The notes under the pieces are model-generated. The model saw only the letters and a program-made list of their open reading frames with translations, was not told the origin of the DNA and searched no databases. This document shows positions 1-7,912 of a stretch of DNA of 64,000 nucleotides, one piece after another. How positions within the stretch are numbered: position 1 is the first letter of the stretch; every line of letters begins with the position of its first letter. The translations under genes and the position numbers were made by a program. Source of the stretch: an uncultured Bacilli bacterium (GTDB taxonomy: Bacteria > Bacillota_I > Bacilli_A > RF39 > UBA660); the NCBI GenBank assembly GCA_949451605.1, contig CASTSB010000001.1:1-64000 (forward strand), in the 5' to 3' direction.

Positions 1-60
1 AAAAGAAAAAAGAAAACAATCAAAAAAAATAAGTTATTATTAAAAATTACAATTTTTCGA

Positions 61-95
61 ACAGATTAATTTATAAAAATTAGTCTGTTTTTGTT
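61..95 (+). terminator. Terminator of a gene upstream of the window
   Basis: ACAGATTAAT at 61-70 pairs with ATTAGTCTGT at 79-88 (one T-G wobble) around a short A/T loop, and a T-rich run follows. Nothing in the window precedes it, so it probably ends a transcript that enters from the left. Confidence 0.6.
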
Positions 96-113
96 CCTAA
101 AATTATAAAATTA

Positions 114-237
114 TGCTATATTTATATTAGTTAGTAATTTTTACTACCTACTATTGCTTTTGAGAAAAGTTATTCGACTTCTTCTCCACAGGCACCACTA
201 TAAGTAAAGTTAAGCGAACTTTTTAGTTCGTTTTTTT
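114..237 (+). ncRNA. Possible small RNA between an extended -10 and a terminator
   Basis: The first 300 bases hold no protein gene. An extended -10 (TGC TATATT, 114-122) lies about 90 bases before a strong terminator at 215-237, which is the spacing of a short independent transcript. The interval has no convincing ORF and matches no RNA family I recognise (not tmRNA, 6S or SRP RNA). It could equally be decayed spacer. Confidence 0.2.
215..237 (+). terminator. Rho-independent terminator
   Basis: CGAACT (215-220) and AGTTCG (225-230) form a six-base-pair stem with a TTTT loop, followed by a run of seven T. It lies immediately upstream of the promoter of the first GntR operon. Confidence 0.75.
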
Positions 238-238
238 G

Positions 239-267
239 TTGACATTTTTTATGCTAATATGTATTAT
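239..267 (+). promoter_or_regulatory. Sigma-A promoter of the first GntR/ABC operon
   Basis: A perfect -35 TTGACA (239-244) and a -10 TATTAT (262-267) are separated by 17 bases. Just downstream lies the inverted repeat TGTAT-N10-ATACA (268-287), placed over the expected transcription start. It is a plausible operator for the GntR repressor encoded next. Confidence 0.8.
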
Positions 268-301
268 TGTATTAGATGAGTGATACAGTGGAGGTGATTA
301 T

Positions 302-655
302 ATATTTAACTTTGATAATAATGTTCCAATATACGTACAATTAGTTGAACAACTTAAGATTTTGATTATTACTGGTAGGTATAAAAGTGGTGAGAAAATT
401 CCATCTGTAAGGGATCTTGCAACTGAAGCAAAAGTAAATCCTAACACGATGCAAAAGGCATTAACAGAATTAGAAGATGTTGGACTTATTTTTACAGAAA
501 GGACAAATGGGAAATTTGTAACAGATGATTTAAAACTAATAGAAAATTTAAAAAAAGAATATGCTTCAATGATAGCTAAAAAATATTTTGAAAGAATGAA
601 ATCTATTGGTTACGACAGAGAAGAGGCAATTAAGTATTTAAAAGGAGATAAATAA
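302..655 (+). CDS. GntR family (YtrA-like) transcriptional repressor
   Basis: This is a short GntR regulator: an N-terminal winged helix-turn-helix with the hallmark PSVRDLA and VNPNTMQKAL segments, then a roughly 40-residue tail, typical of the YtrA subfamily that represses adjacent ABC exporters. The conserved N-terminus (VPIYVQLVEQLK) is encoded upstream of the first canonical start in frame, TTG at 362. The GGAGGTGAT at 290-298 is well spaced for the ATA codon at 302, and no ATG, GTG or TTG lies in frame between them. I therefore mark 302, with 362 as the alternative. It overlaps the next ATPase gene as TAATG. It probably binds the inverted repeat at 268-287 and controls itself and the exporter. 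Confidence 0.8.
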   Translation: MFNFDNNVPIYVQLVEQLKILIITGRYKSGEKIPSVRDLATEAKVNPNTMQKALTELEDVGLIFTERTNGKFVTDDLKLIENLKKEYASMIAKKYFERMKSIGYDREEAIKYLKGDK

Positions 656-1350
656 TGGAATTATTAAAATGTAGTAATTTAAATAAAAATTATGGAAAAA
701 AGAAAGTTTTAAAAGATATTAATTTTTCGATTACTGATGGAAAAATAATTGGATTGCTTGGAAAAAATGGAACAGGTAAATCTACATTAATTAAACTTAT
801 AAATGATTTATTAGTACCGACAAGTGGTGATATTTTAATTTTAGGAAAAGAAATTGGAGTAGAAAGTAAGGAAGTTATTTCTTATTTACCTGAACGTACT
901 TATTTAGATAAAACAATGACAGTAAGACAAGTTATAGATTATTTTGTTGATTTTTATGAAGATTTTGATAAAAATAAAGCAACTAGCTTATTAAAAGATT
1001 TAGATTTAGATATAGATGAAAAATTAATAAAGATGAGTAAAGGAATGCAAGAGAAAGTTCAATTAGTTTTAGTTATGTCAAGAAAAGCTAAACTATATAT
1101 ATTGGACGAGCCTCTTGGAGGTGTAGATCCTGCAACTAGAGATTATATATTAGATACAATTCTAAATAATTTTAATGAAGGATCAAGTGTAATTATTTCT
1201 ACTCATTTGATAGCTGATATAGAAAGAATACTGGATGAAGTAATATTTATTGATAAGGGAAAGATAATTTTAACTGGAGATGCTGATGAGATTAGAAGTA
1301 GGGAAAATGCATCGATCGATGAAGTATTTAGGAGGATGTTCAAATGTTAA
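655..1350 (+). CDS. ABC transporter ATP-binding protein (YtrB-type)
   Basis: A 231-residue ABC ATPase: Walker A GKNGTGKS at about residues 36-43, an atypical signature MSKGMQEK near 125, Walker B LYILDEP near 148, and the H-loop in STHLI. It should power export through the permease encoded directly downstream (1344), whose start it overlaps by seven bases. With the GntR gene in front, this is a regulator-ATPase-permease operon of the kind induced by cell-wall antibiotics in Bacillus (ytr). The substrate cannot be read from the sequence. Confidence 0.9.
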   Translation: MELLKCSNLNKNYGKKKVLKDINFSITDGKIIGLLGKNGTGKSTLIKLINDLLVPTSGDILILGKEIGVESKEVISYLPERTYLDKTMTVRQVIDYFVDFYEDFDKNKATSLLKDLDLDIDEKLIKMSKGMQEKVQLVLVMSRKAKLYILDEPLGGVDPATRDYILDTILNNFNEGSSVIISTHLIADIERILDEVIFIDKGKIILTGDADEIRSRENASIDEVFRRMFKC

Positions 1351-2135
1351 GTAAATTAATTAAGTATGATATAAAAAGAATTGCAAAATTTTTATTAGTT
1401 TTTTATGTACTAGCAATTTTTTCTGCTATTTTAACTAGACTGTTATTTATGGTTAATAATTCTTTTATTATTGGAATACTTGCACAAATTTGTAGTGGCT
1501 TTACGTGTGCTATGATTGCTAACATATTAATAAATACTTTAATGAGACAATGGGTTAAATTTAAAAGTACCTTATATGATGATGAATCTTATCTTACACA
1601 TACTTTGCCTGTAGAAAAGAGTAGTATTTATATGTCTAAAATAATAGTTTCTATAGGAAGTATTATTATCAGTGTATTAGTTATCTTTTTAACTTTATTT
1701 ATAGCTTATTACTCAAAGGAAAATATTGAAGTTTTGAAAAATACTTTACTTCCAATTGCTAACTTATATAATAGTTCTTTAATTAGAGTAGTCTTAATAT
1801 TTATTGCAGCATTTATGGTAGAGACGCTTTGTATTTTGCAATCAGGGTATACAGGAATAATTCTTGGTCATAAAATGAATAATAATAAAATATTATTTTC
1901 TATTGTTTATGGTCTACTTGTTTATATATTTACGCAAGTATTTGCATTAGGTTTAGTATTTATTTTAGGTTTATTTAATGATAACTTAATGAATTTATTT
2001 ATTACTAATGAAGTTTTAAATTTTGATACTATACGTATTGTTGGTTATCTTTGTATTTTTATTTATTTTATTATTTTTATAGGTAATTTATTTATTAATA
2101 TTAGATTATTTATGAATGGTGTAGATGTAGATTAA
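1344..2135 (+). CDS. ABC-2 type membrane permease
   Basis: A 263-residue hydrophobic protein with about six predicted membrane segments (starts near residues 15, 45, 100, 145, 180 and 235), the usual size and layout of small ABC-2 permeases. Its start lies inside the 3' end of the ATPase gene, so the two are translationally coupled and should form one exporter. There is no recognisable substrate domain. The operon likely ends here or reads on into the NatA-like gene, because I see no terminator in the 53-base gap. Confidence 0.8.
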   Translation: MLSKLIKYDIKRIAKFLLVFYVLAIFSAILTRLLFMVNNSFIIGILAQICSGFTCAMIANILINTLMRQWVKFKSTLYDDESYLTHTLPVEKSSIYMSKIIVSIGSIIISVLVIFLTLFIAYYSKENIEVLKNTLLPIANLYNSSLIRVVLIFIAAFMVETLCILQSGYTGIILGHKMNNNKILFSIVYGLLVYIFTQVFALGLVFILGLFNDNLMNLFITNEVLNFDTIRIVGYLCIFIYFIIFIGNLFINIRLFMNGVDVD

Positions 2136-2188
2136 GCTTTTAATTTGATAAAAATAGTTTTATAATTAATTTGGTTGGAGGATATCAA

Positions 2189-2947
2189 ATGTTAAAAGTA
2201 GAAGATTTAAAAAAGAAATTTATTAGAATTAATAAGAAAAAACAAAAAGAAGAGTTTTATGCTGACAATGGAATAAGTTTTATGGCAAATAATGGGGAAA
2301 TTATTGGAATTTTAGGTCCAAATGGTGCTGGGAAAACGACATTGCTTAGAATGATTGCTGGTATATTAGAACCTACTAGTGGTAAGATTTCAATAGATGG
2401 ATTAAACTATCAAGAAAATGAAATTGATATTAAAAAAGAGATAGCTTTTTTATCAGGTAATACCAAAATATATAATAGTTTATCTACATATGAACTTTTA
2501 AATATGTGTTGTGATTTTTATGGAGTAGATAAGTCTATTAGGGAAAGCAAAATAAAATCAATTAGTAAAATATTAAAAATGGAAGAGTTTTTGCATAGTA
2601 GGATAGGGAATCTTTCTACAGGTCAAACTCAAAAGGTTAATATTGCAAGATGTATGATTCATGATCCAAAATATTACATTTTGGATGAAGCTACAAGCGG
2701 ACTGGATATTATATCTAGCCAGTTAATACTTGATTTTATTAAAGAGGAAAAGAAAAAAGGTAAAACAATTTTATACTCAACTCATTATATGGAAGAAGCA
2801 GAAAATATTTGTGATAATGTAGTAATGATAAATAAAGGAATAGTCATAAAAACTGGTACTCCACAAGATATTAAAAAAGAAACTAAAACTACAAACTTAA
2901 GAGATGCTTTCTTTGTTTTAATTGGGGGTAGTTATGATGAAAAGTAA
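2189..2947 (+). CDS. ABC transporter ATP-binding protein (NatA-like)
   Basis: A 252-residue ABC ATPase with Walker A GPNGAGKTT (about residues 44-52), signature LSTGQTQKVNIAR, Walker B YYILDEATSGLD and H-loop STHYMEE. The start is set at ATG 2189 because GGAGG (2177-2181) lies seven bases upstream; a TTG at 2171 has no such site. It overlaps the NatB-like permease by 14 bases. NatA family members energise sodium or drug efflux. The pairing with a NatB-type permease supports this assignment, but the transported ion or compound is unknown. Confidence 0.88.
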   Translation: MLKVEDLKKKFIRINKKKQKEEFYADNGISFMANNGEIIGILGPNGAGKTTLLRMIAGILEPTSGKISIDGLNYQENEIDIKKEIAFLSGNTKIYNSLSTYELLNMCCDFYGVDKSIRESKIKSISKILKMEEFLHSRIGNLSTGQTQKVNIARCMIHDPKYYILDEATSGLDIISSQLILDFIKEEKKKGKTILYSTHYMEEAENICDNVVMINKGIVIKTGTPQDIKKETKTTNLRDAFFVLIGGSYDEK

Positions 2948-4085
2948 TATATTTAATGTTTTAAAAAAGGAATTAAGAGAAACGTATCGAGATAAGAAGT
3001 CTTTATCTATGATGTTTATTATTCCTCTATTAATTCCAGTGTTAGTTATTGGAATGTCAGCTTTATTTGATGTTCAAATGAGTAAGACTGAAAATACTTA
3101 TAATAAAATTGGTTTTGATTATGCATTTAATGAAGCGGAAAAAAGCGTAGCAAAAGAAATGAAAATTGACTTTACTTATGCAAAAGTTGATAAATTAAAA
3201 AAATTATATGAAGAAGGTAAAATAGATTTATATATCACAAGAGAAAATAACATTTATACTATGCATGGTAGCGATAATGAAAATACATCATATGCATTGA
3301 TTCTTGCGGAAAGTTATTTTGAAGCATATAAGGGTATTTTAGAAAATGAATACCTAGCTAAAAATGGAGTTGATACAATAGAATTTAATAATCTTATAAG
3401 TGTTAAGAAAGATTTAAAAACAGAAGATAATTATTTTGCTAATTATATAACTAATTATGCCTTTTTATTTATAATTATGGCTATTACTATATCGGCAACT
3501 TATCCTGCTACTGATACAACAGCAGGAGAAAAAGAACGTGGTACTTTAGAAACACTACTTACATTTCCAATTAGAAGTAAAGATATTATTATTGGTAAGT
3601 TTTTAAGTGTTAGTTTGTCATCTATAATGACAGGAATTATAAGTTTAGTTTTAACAATTGTTTCATTAGTTATTGCTGGTAATACTTTTGAATTATATGA
3701 AGGAATAGATATGATGCTTCCTGGAAGTTCTATGTTATTTTCTATAATCGTAATTATATTTTATTCTTTCTTAATCAGTGGACTATGTATTGCGATTGCT
3801 AGTAAATGTAAAACTTTTAAAGAAGCCCAAAGTGCTTTGACACCCCTTACTTTTATTTCTTTTTTCCCTGGTATGATTGCTTTTATGATTGAAGTTAAGA
3901 GTAGTGCACTTCTTTCGCTAGTACCATTCTTGAACTTTTCATTGCTTTTTACAGATATTACTAATGGAAGTGTTGAATTAATAAATATATTATTGATGAT
4001 TGTTTCTACTTTAGTAGTTATATCTTTAGTACTTGCTATTATAATTAGACAATATAAGTCTGAAAAAGTACTATTTTCTAATTAA
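2934..4085 (+). CDS. ABC-2 permease of the NatB type
   Basis: A 383-residue permease. It has an N-terminal membrane segment after the conserved KKELRETYRDKKSL stretch, a long extracytoplasmic region (about residues 45-170), then five or more membrane segments including the family-typical AGEKERGTLETLLTFP loop. This layout is that of NatB/ABC2_membrane_3 exporters. GTG/TTG codons further upstream are not preceded by a ribosome site. The first of two consecutive ATG codons (2934) is preceded by GGGGGT. It pairs with the ATPase at 2189. A terminator follows at 4093. Confidence 0.88.
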   Translation: MMKSNIFNVLKKELRETYRDKKSLSMMFIIPLLIPVLVIGMSALFDVQMSKTENTYNKIGFDYAFNEAEKSVAKEMKIDFTYAKVDKLKKLYEEGKIDLYITRENNIYTMHGSDNENTSYALILAESYFEAYKGILENEYLAKNGVDTIEFNNLISVKKDLKTEDNYFANYITNYAFLFIIMAITISATYPATDTTAGEKERGTLETLLTFPIRSKDIIIGKFLSVSLSSIMTGIISLVLTIVSLVIAGNTFELYEGIDMMLPGSSMLFSIIVIIFYSFLISGLCIAIASKCKTFKEAQSALTPLTFISFFPGMIAFMIEVKSSALLSLVPFLNFSLLFTDITNGSVELINILLMIVSTLVVISLVLAIIIRQYKSEKVLFSN

Positions 4086-4092
4086 TATTTTA

Positions 4093-4120
4093 AAAGATTA
4101 GGTATTCCTAATCTTTTTTT
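4093..4120 (+). terminator. Rho-independent terminator after the NatAB-like pair
   Basis: A ten-base-pair stem, AAAGATTAGG (4093-4102) with CCTAATCTTT (4107-4116), a TATT loop and a T run. It separates the NatAB-like genes from the next GntR operon. Confidence 0.85.
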
Positions 4121-4121
4121 C

Positions 4122-4160
4122 TTGACAAGTGTTATATACTGTTATATATTGAATATAACA
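4122..4160 (+). promoter_or_regulatory. Promoter with overlapping GntR operator
   Basis: TTGACA (4122-4127), a 17-base spacer and TATATT (4145-4150) form a near-consensus sigma-A promoter. TGTTATAT (4140-4147) and ATATAACA (4153-4160) are a perfect inverted repeat centred on the end of the -10, and a third half-site TGTTATA lies at 4130-4136. Placement over the -10 fits autorepression by the GntR protein encoded at 4172. Confidence 0.8.
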
Positions 4161-4171
4161 GAGGAGGAAAT

Positions 4172-4546
4172 ATGAAGATAATTATAAGTAATAGTAGTTC
4201 TATGCCAATTTATTTGCAAATAAAAAATGCTTTTATTAGTCAAATTATTAGTGGTGAACTGCAGGAAAATGAATGTATTCCTTCAATAAGGCAGTTAGCA
4301 GAGGATATAAAAATAAGCGTAATGACAATAAAAAAGGCTTATGATGAATTAGAAACAGAAGGGTATATAAAAACGATACATGGTAAAGGGAGTTTTGTTT
4401 CTTCTAGAAATAATGAAATGATAAAAGAGCATGCTAGAAAGGAAATAGAACATCATTTAAATAGTGTTATAGAGCTTTCGAAAAAGTATGATATTAAAAA
4501 TAAAGAGCTAATAGATTTATTACAATTTTTATTGGAGAGTGAATAA
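4172..4546 (+). CDS. GntR family (YtrA-like) transcriptional repressor
   Basis: A 124-residue regulator with the full GntR winged helix: MPIYLQIKNAF, IPSIRQLAEDI, SVMTIKKAYDELE and the wing GKGSFV, followed by a short helical tail that probably mediates dimerisation. It is the second YtrA-type regulator in 4 kb and, unlike the first, has a normal ATG with GGAGG upstream. It heads an operon with the ATPase at 4548 and the permease at 5408. The inverted repeat at 4140-4160 over its own promoter is the likely binding site. Confidence 0.9.
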   Translation: MKIIISNSSSMPIYLQIKNAFISQIISGELQENECIPSIRQLAEDIKISVMTIKKAYDELETEGYIKTIHGKGSFVSSRNNEMIKEHARKEIEHHLNSVIELSKKYDIKNKELIDLLQFLLESE

Positions 4547-4547
4547 A

Positions 4548-5411
4548 ATGAAAAATATTATAGAGATTAAAAATTTAACTAAAAGATACGATTCTAACTT
4601 TCAACTTGATATTTCTAAATTAAATATTCCTAGTGGTAGAATAATAGGTTTAATAGGTGAAAATGGAGCCGGGAAGACAACTCTAATTAAATGTCTTTTA
4701 AATTTAGTTAAAGTTGATAAAGGATCAATTAAGATATTTGATAAAGATATTGTTTCTGATGAAGCAATAATTAAGGAAAACATTGGTATTGTTTTAGATG
4801 GAATGTTTTTGCCTGAGGTATTAACTGCTAAAGATGTGGACTCTATTATGAAAGATATTTATAAAAGTTGGGATAGTAGTGAATTCTCTAGATTAGTAAC
4901 TGATTTTCAAATCCCTCTAAATAAAAAAATAAAAGAGCTTTCTAAAGGAATGAGAAAAAAACTAGAAATAGCATCTGCACTTTCTCATAATGCTAAGCTT
5001 TTAATTTTAGATGAGGCGACTAGTGGGCTTGATCCAGTTGTTAGAGATGAAATATTAGACTTACTTTTAAAATTTGTAAAAGATGATGAACATTCGATAC
5101 TTTTATCTACACATATTACAAGTGAACTTGAATATATTTCAGATAATATAATTTTTATTGATAATGGAAAAATTGTGTTAGAAGATTCAAGAGACAATAT
5201 TATGGAAAACTATGGTTTATTAAAATGTGATGTAGATTATTTAGAAAATATTGATAAGGAAGATGTAATAGCATATAAGAAAAATAAGTACGATTGTCAT
5301 GTTTTAATAAATAATGTAAGTAAAATAAGAAGAAAATATAAAGATGTTATAATCGATAAAATTACTATTCAAGATTTAATGGTCTTGATGATTAAGGGGG
5401 AGAGAAAATGA
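4548..5411 (+). CDS. ABC transporter ATP-binding protein
   Basis: A 287-residue ABC ATPase: Walker A GENGAGKTT near residues 37-45, signature LSKGMRKKLEIA, Walker B LLILDEATSGLD, H-loop STHITSE. A roughly 60-residue C-terminal extension follows the ATPase fold. ATG 4548 is preferred over GTG 4539 because the GGAG at 4534-4537 is correctly spaced only for the ATG. It overlaps the permease gene at 5408 by four bases and follows the GntR stop by one base, so all three form one operon. Confidence 0.88.
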   Translation: MKNIIEIKNLTKRYDSNFQLDISKLNIPSGRIIGLIGENGAGKTTLIKCLLNLVKVDKGSIKIFDKDIVSDEAIIKENIGIVLDGMFLPEVLTAKDVDSIMKDIYKSWDSSEFSRLVTDFQIPLNKKIKELSKGMRKKLEIASALSHNAKLLILDEATSGLDPVVRDEILDLLLKFVKDDEHSILLSTHITSELEYISDNIIFIDNGKIVLEDSRDNIMENYGLLKCDVDYLENIDKEDVIAYKKNKYDCHVLINNVSKIRRKYKDVIIDKITIQDLMVLMIKGERK

Positions 5412-6046
5412 AAGGATTAATTAAAAAAGATATTCTAATGGCTAAAAGTAATTTGAAAGTTCTTATGATAATATTTATTGTCTTTGGACTAATGTCATTT
5501 AGTGGTAATGATAACTCAAATTTTGCTTTTATTCCTTCATTTTTAAGTATAGTTATAATGATGTCAACTTTTAGTTATGATGAATTTAATAAAAGTAATC
5601 AATTTATTTCAACGTTACCGAATGGTAGAAAAAATTACGTATTAGCTAAATATATTTCAACTTTGATTGTTTTACTTGTTTCTATTTTTATGACTGCTAT
5701 TTTATTGATTATTTTTAGTTTAGCTACTAATACAATGAATTTTTTTGAAATAATTAATATAATATTTGGCTGTATAATTGGAATAATATTTGTGCTTTGT
5801 TTTTTCTATCCTTTTATATTTAAATTTGGTATTGAAAAGAGCAGAATAATACTATTTATACTAGCTTTTGGAATTACTGGTTTAGGAGGAATTTTAATGA
5901 AAAGTAATTTTTCTGTTACGATTCCTAAAGCATTAATAGATTTTTTTAATAATTATTATTTTGCTATTTTTACAGTCATAACTTTAGGCTTGTTATTTAT
6001 TTCTTATAAAATATCTGAGGCAATTTATTTAAAGAAAGAATTATAG
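5408..6046 (+). CDS. ABC-2 family membrane permease
   Basis: A 212-residue integral membrane protein with about six hydrophobic segments and the conserved segment FSYDEFNKSNQFISTLPNGR typical of the small ABC2_membrane_2 permeases that pair with YtrA-regulated ATPases. The overlapping ATGA start couples it to the ATPase gene. It is followed by a clear terminator (6053-6080), so the operon is GntR-ATPase-permease. Confidence 0.8.
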   Translation: MKGLIKKDILMAKSNLKVLMIIFIVFGLMSFSGNDNSNFAFIPSFLSIVIMMSTFSYDEFNKSNQFISTLPNGRKNYVLAKYISTLIVLLVSIFMTAILLIIFSLATNTMNFFEIINIIFGCIIGIIFVLCFFYPFIFKFGIEKSRIILFILAFGITGLGGILMKSNFSVTIPKALIDFFNNYYFAIFTVITLGLLFISYKISEAIYLKKEL

Positions 6047-6052
6047 AGCTTG

Positions 6053-6080
6053 GACAAATCTATCATTGATTTGTCTTTTT
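6053..6080 (+). terminator. Rho-independent terminator
   Basis: GACAAATC (6053-6060) and GATTTGTC (6068-6075) form a perfect eight-base-pair stem followed by TTTTT. It separates the third ABC module from the bce-like module. Confidence 0.8.
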
Positions 6081-6085
6081 ATTTG

Positions 6086-6128
6086 TTACAAAACTGTAAC
6101 ATAAGAATTATTAAAAAATGGTATAATA
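6086..6128 (+). promoter_or_regulatory. BceR-type box and -10 upstream of the response regulator
   Basis: TTACA-AAAC-TGTAA (6086-6099) matches the TNACA-N4-TGTAA pattern described for BceR-type response regulators, extended here to the palindrome TGTTACA-N4-TGTAACA (6084-6101). A consensus -10 TATAAT sits at 6123-6128 with no good -35, as expected for an activator-dependent promoter. Confidence 0.7.
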
Positions 6129-6145
6129 AGACTTGTGGTGATAAC

Positions 6146-6808
6146 ATGGAAAAAATATTAGTTATTGAAGATGATGATGCTATAAAATTAGAATTAAAGA
6201 GATTATTAGAAAGCTCAAATTACAGAGTTGAGATTTTAGAAGACTTTGATAACTCATTAGATATTATGCTTTTATCTGATGCAGATCTTATATTATTAGA
6301 CATAAATATACCTAATTTAAATGGAGAGTCCTTATTAAAAGAATTTCGTAAAAAATCAAATAAACCTGTAATAATGGTTACTAGTTTAGTTAGTGATATA
6401 ACTGAGGCAATTTCTATGTCTTATGGAGCTGATGATTATATAACTAAACCTTATAATTCTAATATTTTATTACTTAGAATAGGAGCTGTATTAAGAAGAG
6501 TAAATAAGACTACTGATTTTTTAAAATTCAAAGATTTAACAATTAATATTTCTAAGGGAATTATTAAAAAGGGAGATATTGAAATTATTTTAACTAAGAA
6601 TGAAATGATAATATTTAGTTATTTAGTTAGTAATCAAAATCGAATTGTTTCTCGTGATGAGTTAATGACAGCTTTATGGAATAATGATGAATATATAAAT
6701 GATAATGCTTTAACAGTTAATATAAGCAGATTAAGAACTAAATTAAAGGAAATTGGTTTAGAAGATGCGATTGATACTAGAAAAGGAATGGGGTATATTT
6801 TGTCATGA
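6146..6808 (+). CDS. bceR: Response regulator, BceR/OmpR family
   Basis: A 220-residue two-domain regulator: a receiver with acidic pocket EDDD (residues 8-11), phosphoacceptor Asp52 in LLDINIP, Thr-Ser in MVTSL and Lys in TKPYN, then an OmpR-type winged helix ending TRKGMGYIL. The start is ATG 6146, matching the family N-terminus MEKILVIEDD. It overlaps the kinase gene by four bases. With the kinase and the ABC pair downstream it forms a complete peptide-antibiotic detoxification and sensing module. The palindrome in front of it suggests autoregulation. The gene symbol is by family and context. Confidence 0.88.
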   Translation: MEKILVIEDDDAIKLELKRLLESSNYRVEILEDFDNSLDIMLLSDADLILLDINIPNLNGESLLKEFRKKSNKPVIMVTSLVSDITEAISMSYGADDYITKPYNSNILLLRIGAVLRRVNKTTDFLKFKDLTINISKGIIKKGDIEIILTKNEMIIFSYLVSNQNRIVSRDELMTALWNNDEYINDNALTVNISRLRTKLKEIGLEDAIDTRKGMGYILS

Positions 6809-7824
6809 AGTTTAAAGATTATTTAAAAGATAAATTATATTTAATTATTATAACTTTTTTAGCAATTGGACTTATATTTTTACTTTTTACAGCTTTTAGA
6901 CTTGAAAAATATGTAATTTATTCAGGAATAGCTATTTTTTTAATAAGTAATTTAATTATATTGTTATTTGATTACTTTAGAAAGAAAAGATTTTATAATG
7001 ATCTTTTAGAAAATATTTCTAATTTAGATAAGGCTTATTTAGTATTAGAAACTTTAGAAAATCCGGAATTTTATGAAGGAAAGATTATGTATCAAGCTTT
7101 ATATGAAATTAATAAATCATTTCTTGAAAATGTTAATTATATTAATAATAGTAAAAAAGATTTTAAAGAATATGTTGAGATGTGGATTCATGAAGTGAAA
7201 ATGCCACTTCTTTCTCTTTCACTTATAATTAATAATCATAAAAGCGATATTAATTCTTCTTTAATGTTTCAATTAAAGAGATTAGAAGACTATGTTGATC
7301 AAGTATTATATTATGTTAGAAGTGAAAATGCTGAGAAAGATTATTTGATAAAGGAAATAGATTTAAATTCTATTATCAAAAATATAGCTCTTAAAAATAT
7401 GGATGATTTGCTTGATAATCAAATTGAATTTATAGTAGAAAAAACTAATGTTAAAGTTTTGAGTGATTCTAAATGGTTAGAATTTATTTTAGGTCAAATT
7501 GTAAATAATGCTATAAAGTATAAAAAAGATATTGAAAATTCTTATATAAAAATTATAGTACAAGAGGAGAAAACAAAAGTCACTCTTGTTGTAGAAGATA
7601 ATGGTATAGGTATAAAAAAGTCTGATATAAAACAAGTCTTTAATAAATCTTTTACAGGAGAAAATGGGAGAGCTAGAAGCAAGTCCACGGGGATGGGTCT
7701 TTATATTGCAAAGAAAATGTGTGAAAAATTAGGACATAAAATAAGTATTGAGTCGGTAGAAGGACAATATACTAGAGTTTATATTACTTTTTCAAAAGAT
7801 AAGTTTTTTGAACCTATAAAGTAA
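6805..7824 (+). CDS. bceS: Sensor histidine kinase, intramembrane-sensing BceS type
   Basis: A 339-residue kinase with two membrane segments (about residues 10-30 and 38-55) joined by a loop of fewer than ten residues, so it has no extracellular sensor. This is diagnostic of BceS-like kinases, which read flux through a partner ABC transporter. The phosphorylated His129 is in MWIHEVKMPLL. The ATPase domain has NNAIKY (N box), DNGIGI (G1) and STGMGLYI (G2). It follows the regulator with an ATGA overlap. The transporter encoded at 7913-10748 is the expected partner. Confidence 0.9.
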   Translation: MKFKDYLKDKLYLIIITFLAIGLIFLLFTAFRLEKYVIYSGIAIFLISNLIILLFDYFRKKRFYNDLLENISNLDKAYLVLETLENPEFYEGKIMYQALYEINKSFLENVNYINNSKKDFKEYVEMWIHEVKMPLLSLSLIINNHKSDINSSLMFQLKRLEDYVDQVLYYVRSENAEKDYLIKEIDLNSIIKNIALKNMDDLLDNQIEFIVEKTNVKVLSDSKWLEFILGQIVNNAIKYKKDIENSYIKIIVQEEKTKVTLVVEDNGIGIKKSDIKQVFNKSFTGENGRARSKSTGMGLYIAKKMCEKLGHKISIESVEGQYTRVYITFSKDKFFEPIK

Positions 7825-7826
7825 TA

Positions 7827-7854
7827 TTACAAAATTGTAATTAACTGTAATATT
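7827..7854 (+). promoter_or_regulatory. BceR-type box upstream of the transporter genes
   Basis: TTACA-AAAT-TGTAA (7827-7840) again matches TNACA-N4-TGTAA, and another half-site TGTAA follows at 7846-7850. AATATTACA at 7823-7831 and TGTAATATT at 7846-7854 form a wider inverted repeat. A TATAAT lies at 7888-7893. The site should bind the response regulator encoded at 6146. Confidence 0.7.
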
Positions 7855-7912
7855 AGATGAGCGACAAGCCAATATTTTTTAGTTTATTATAATGCATGAA
7901 GGGAGAAAATTT

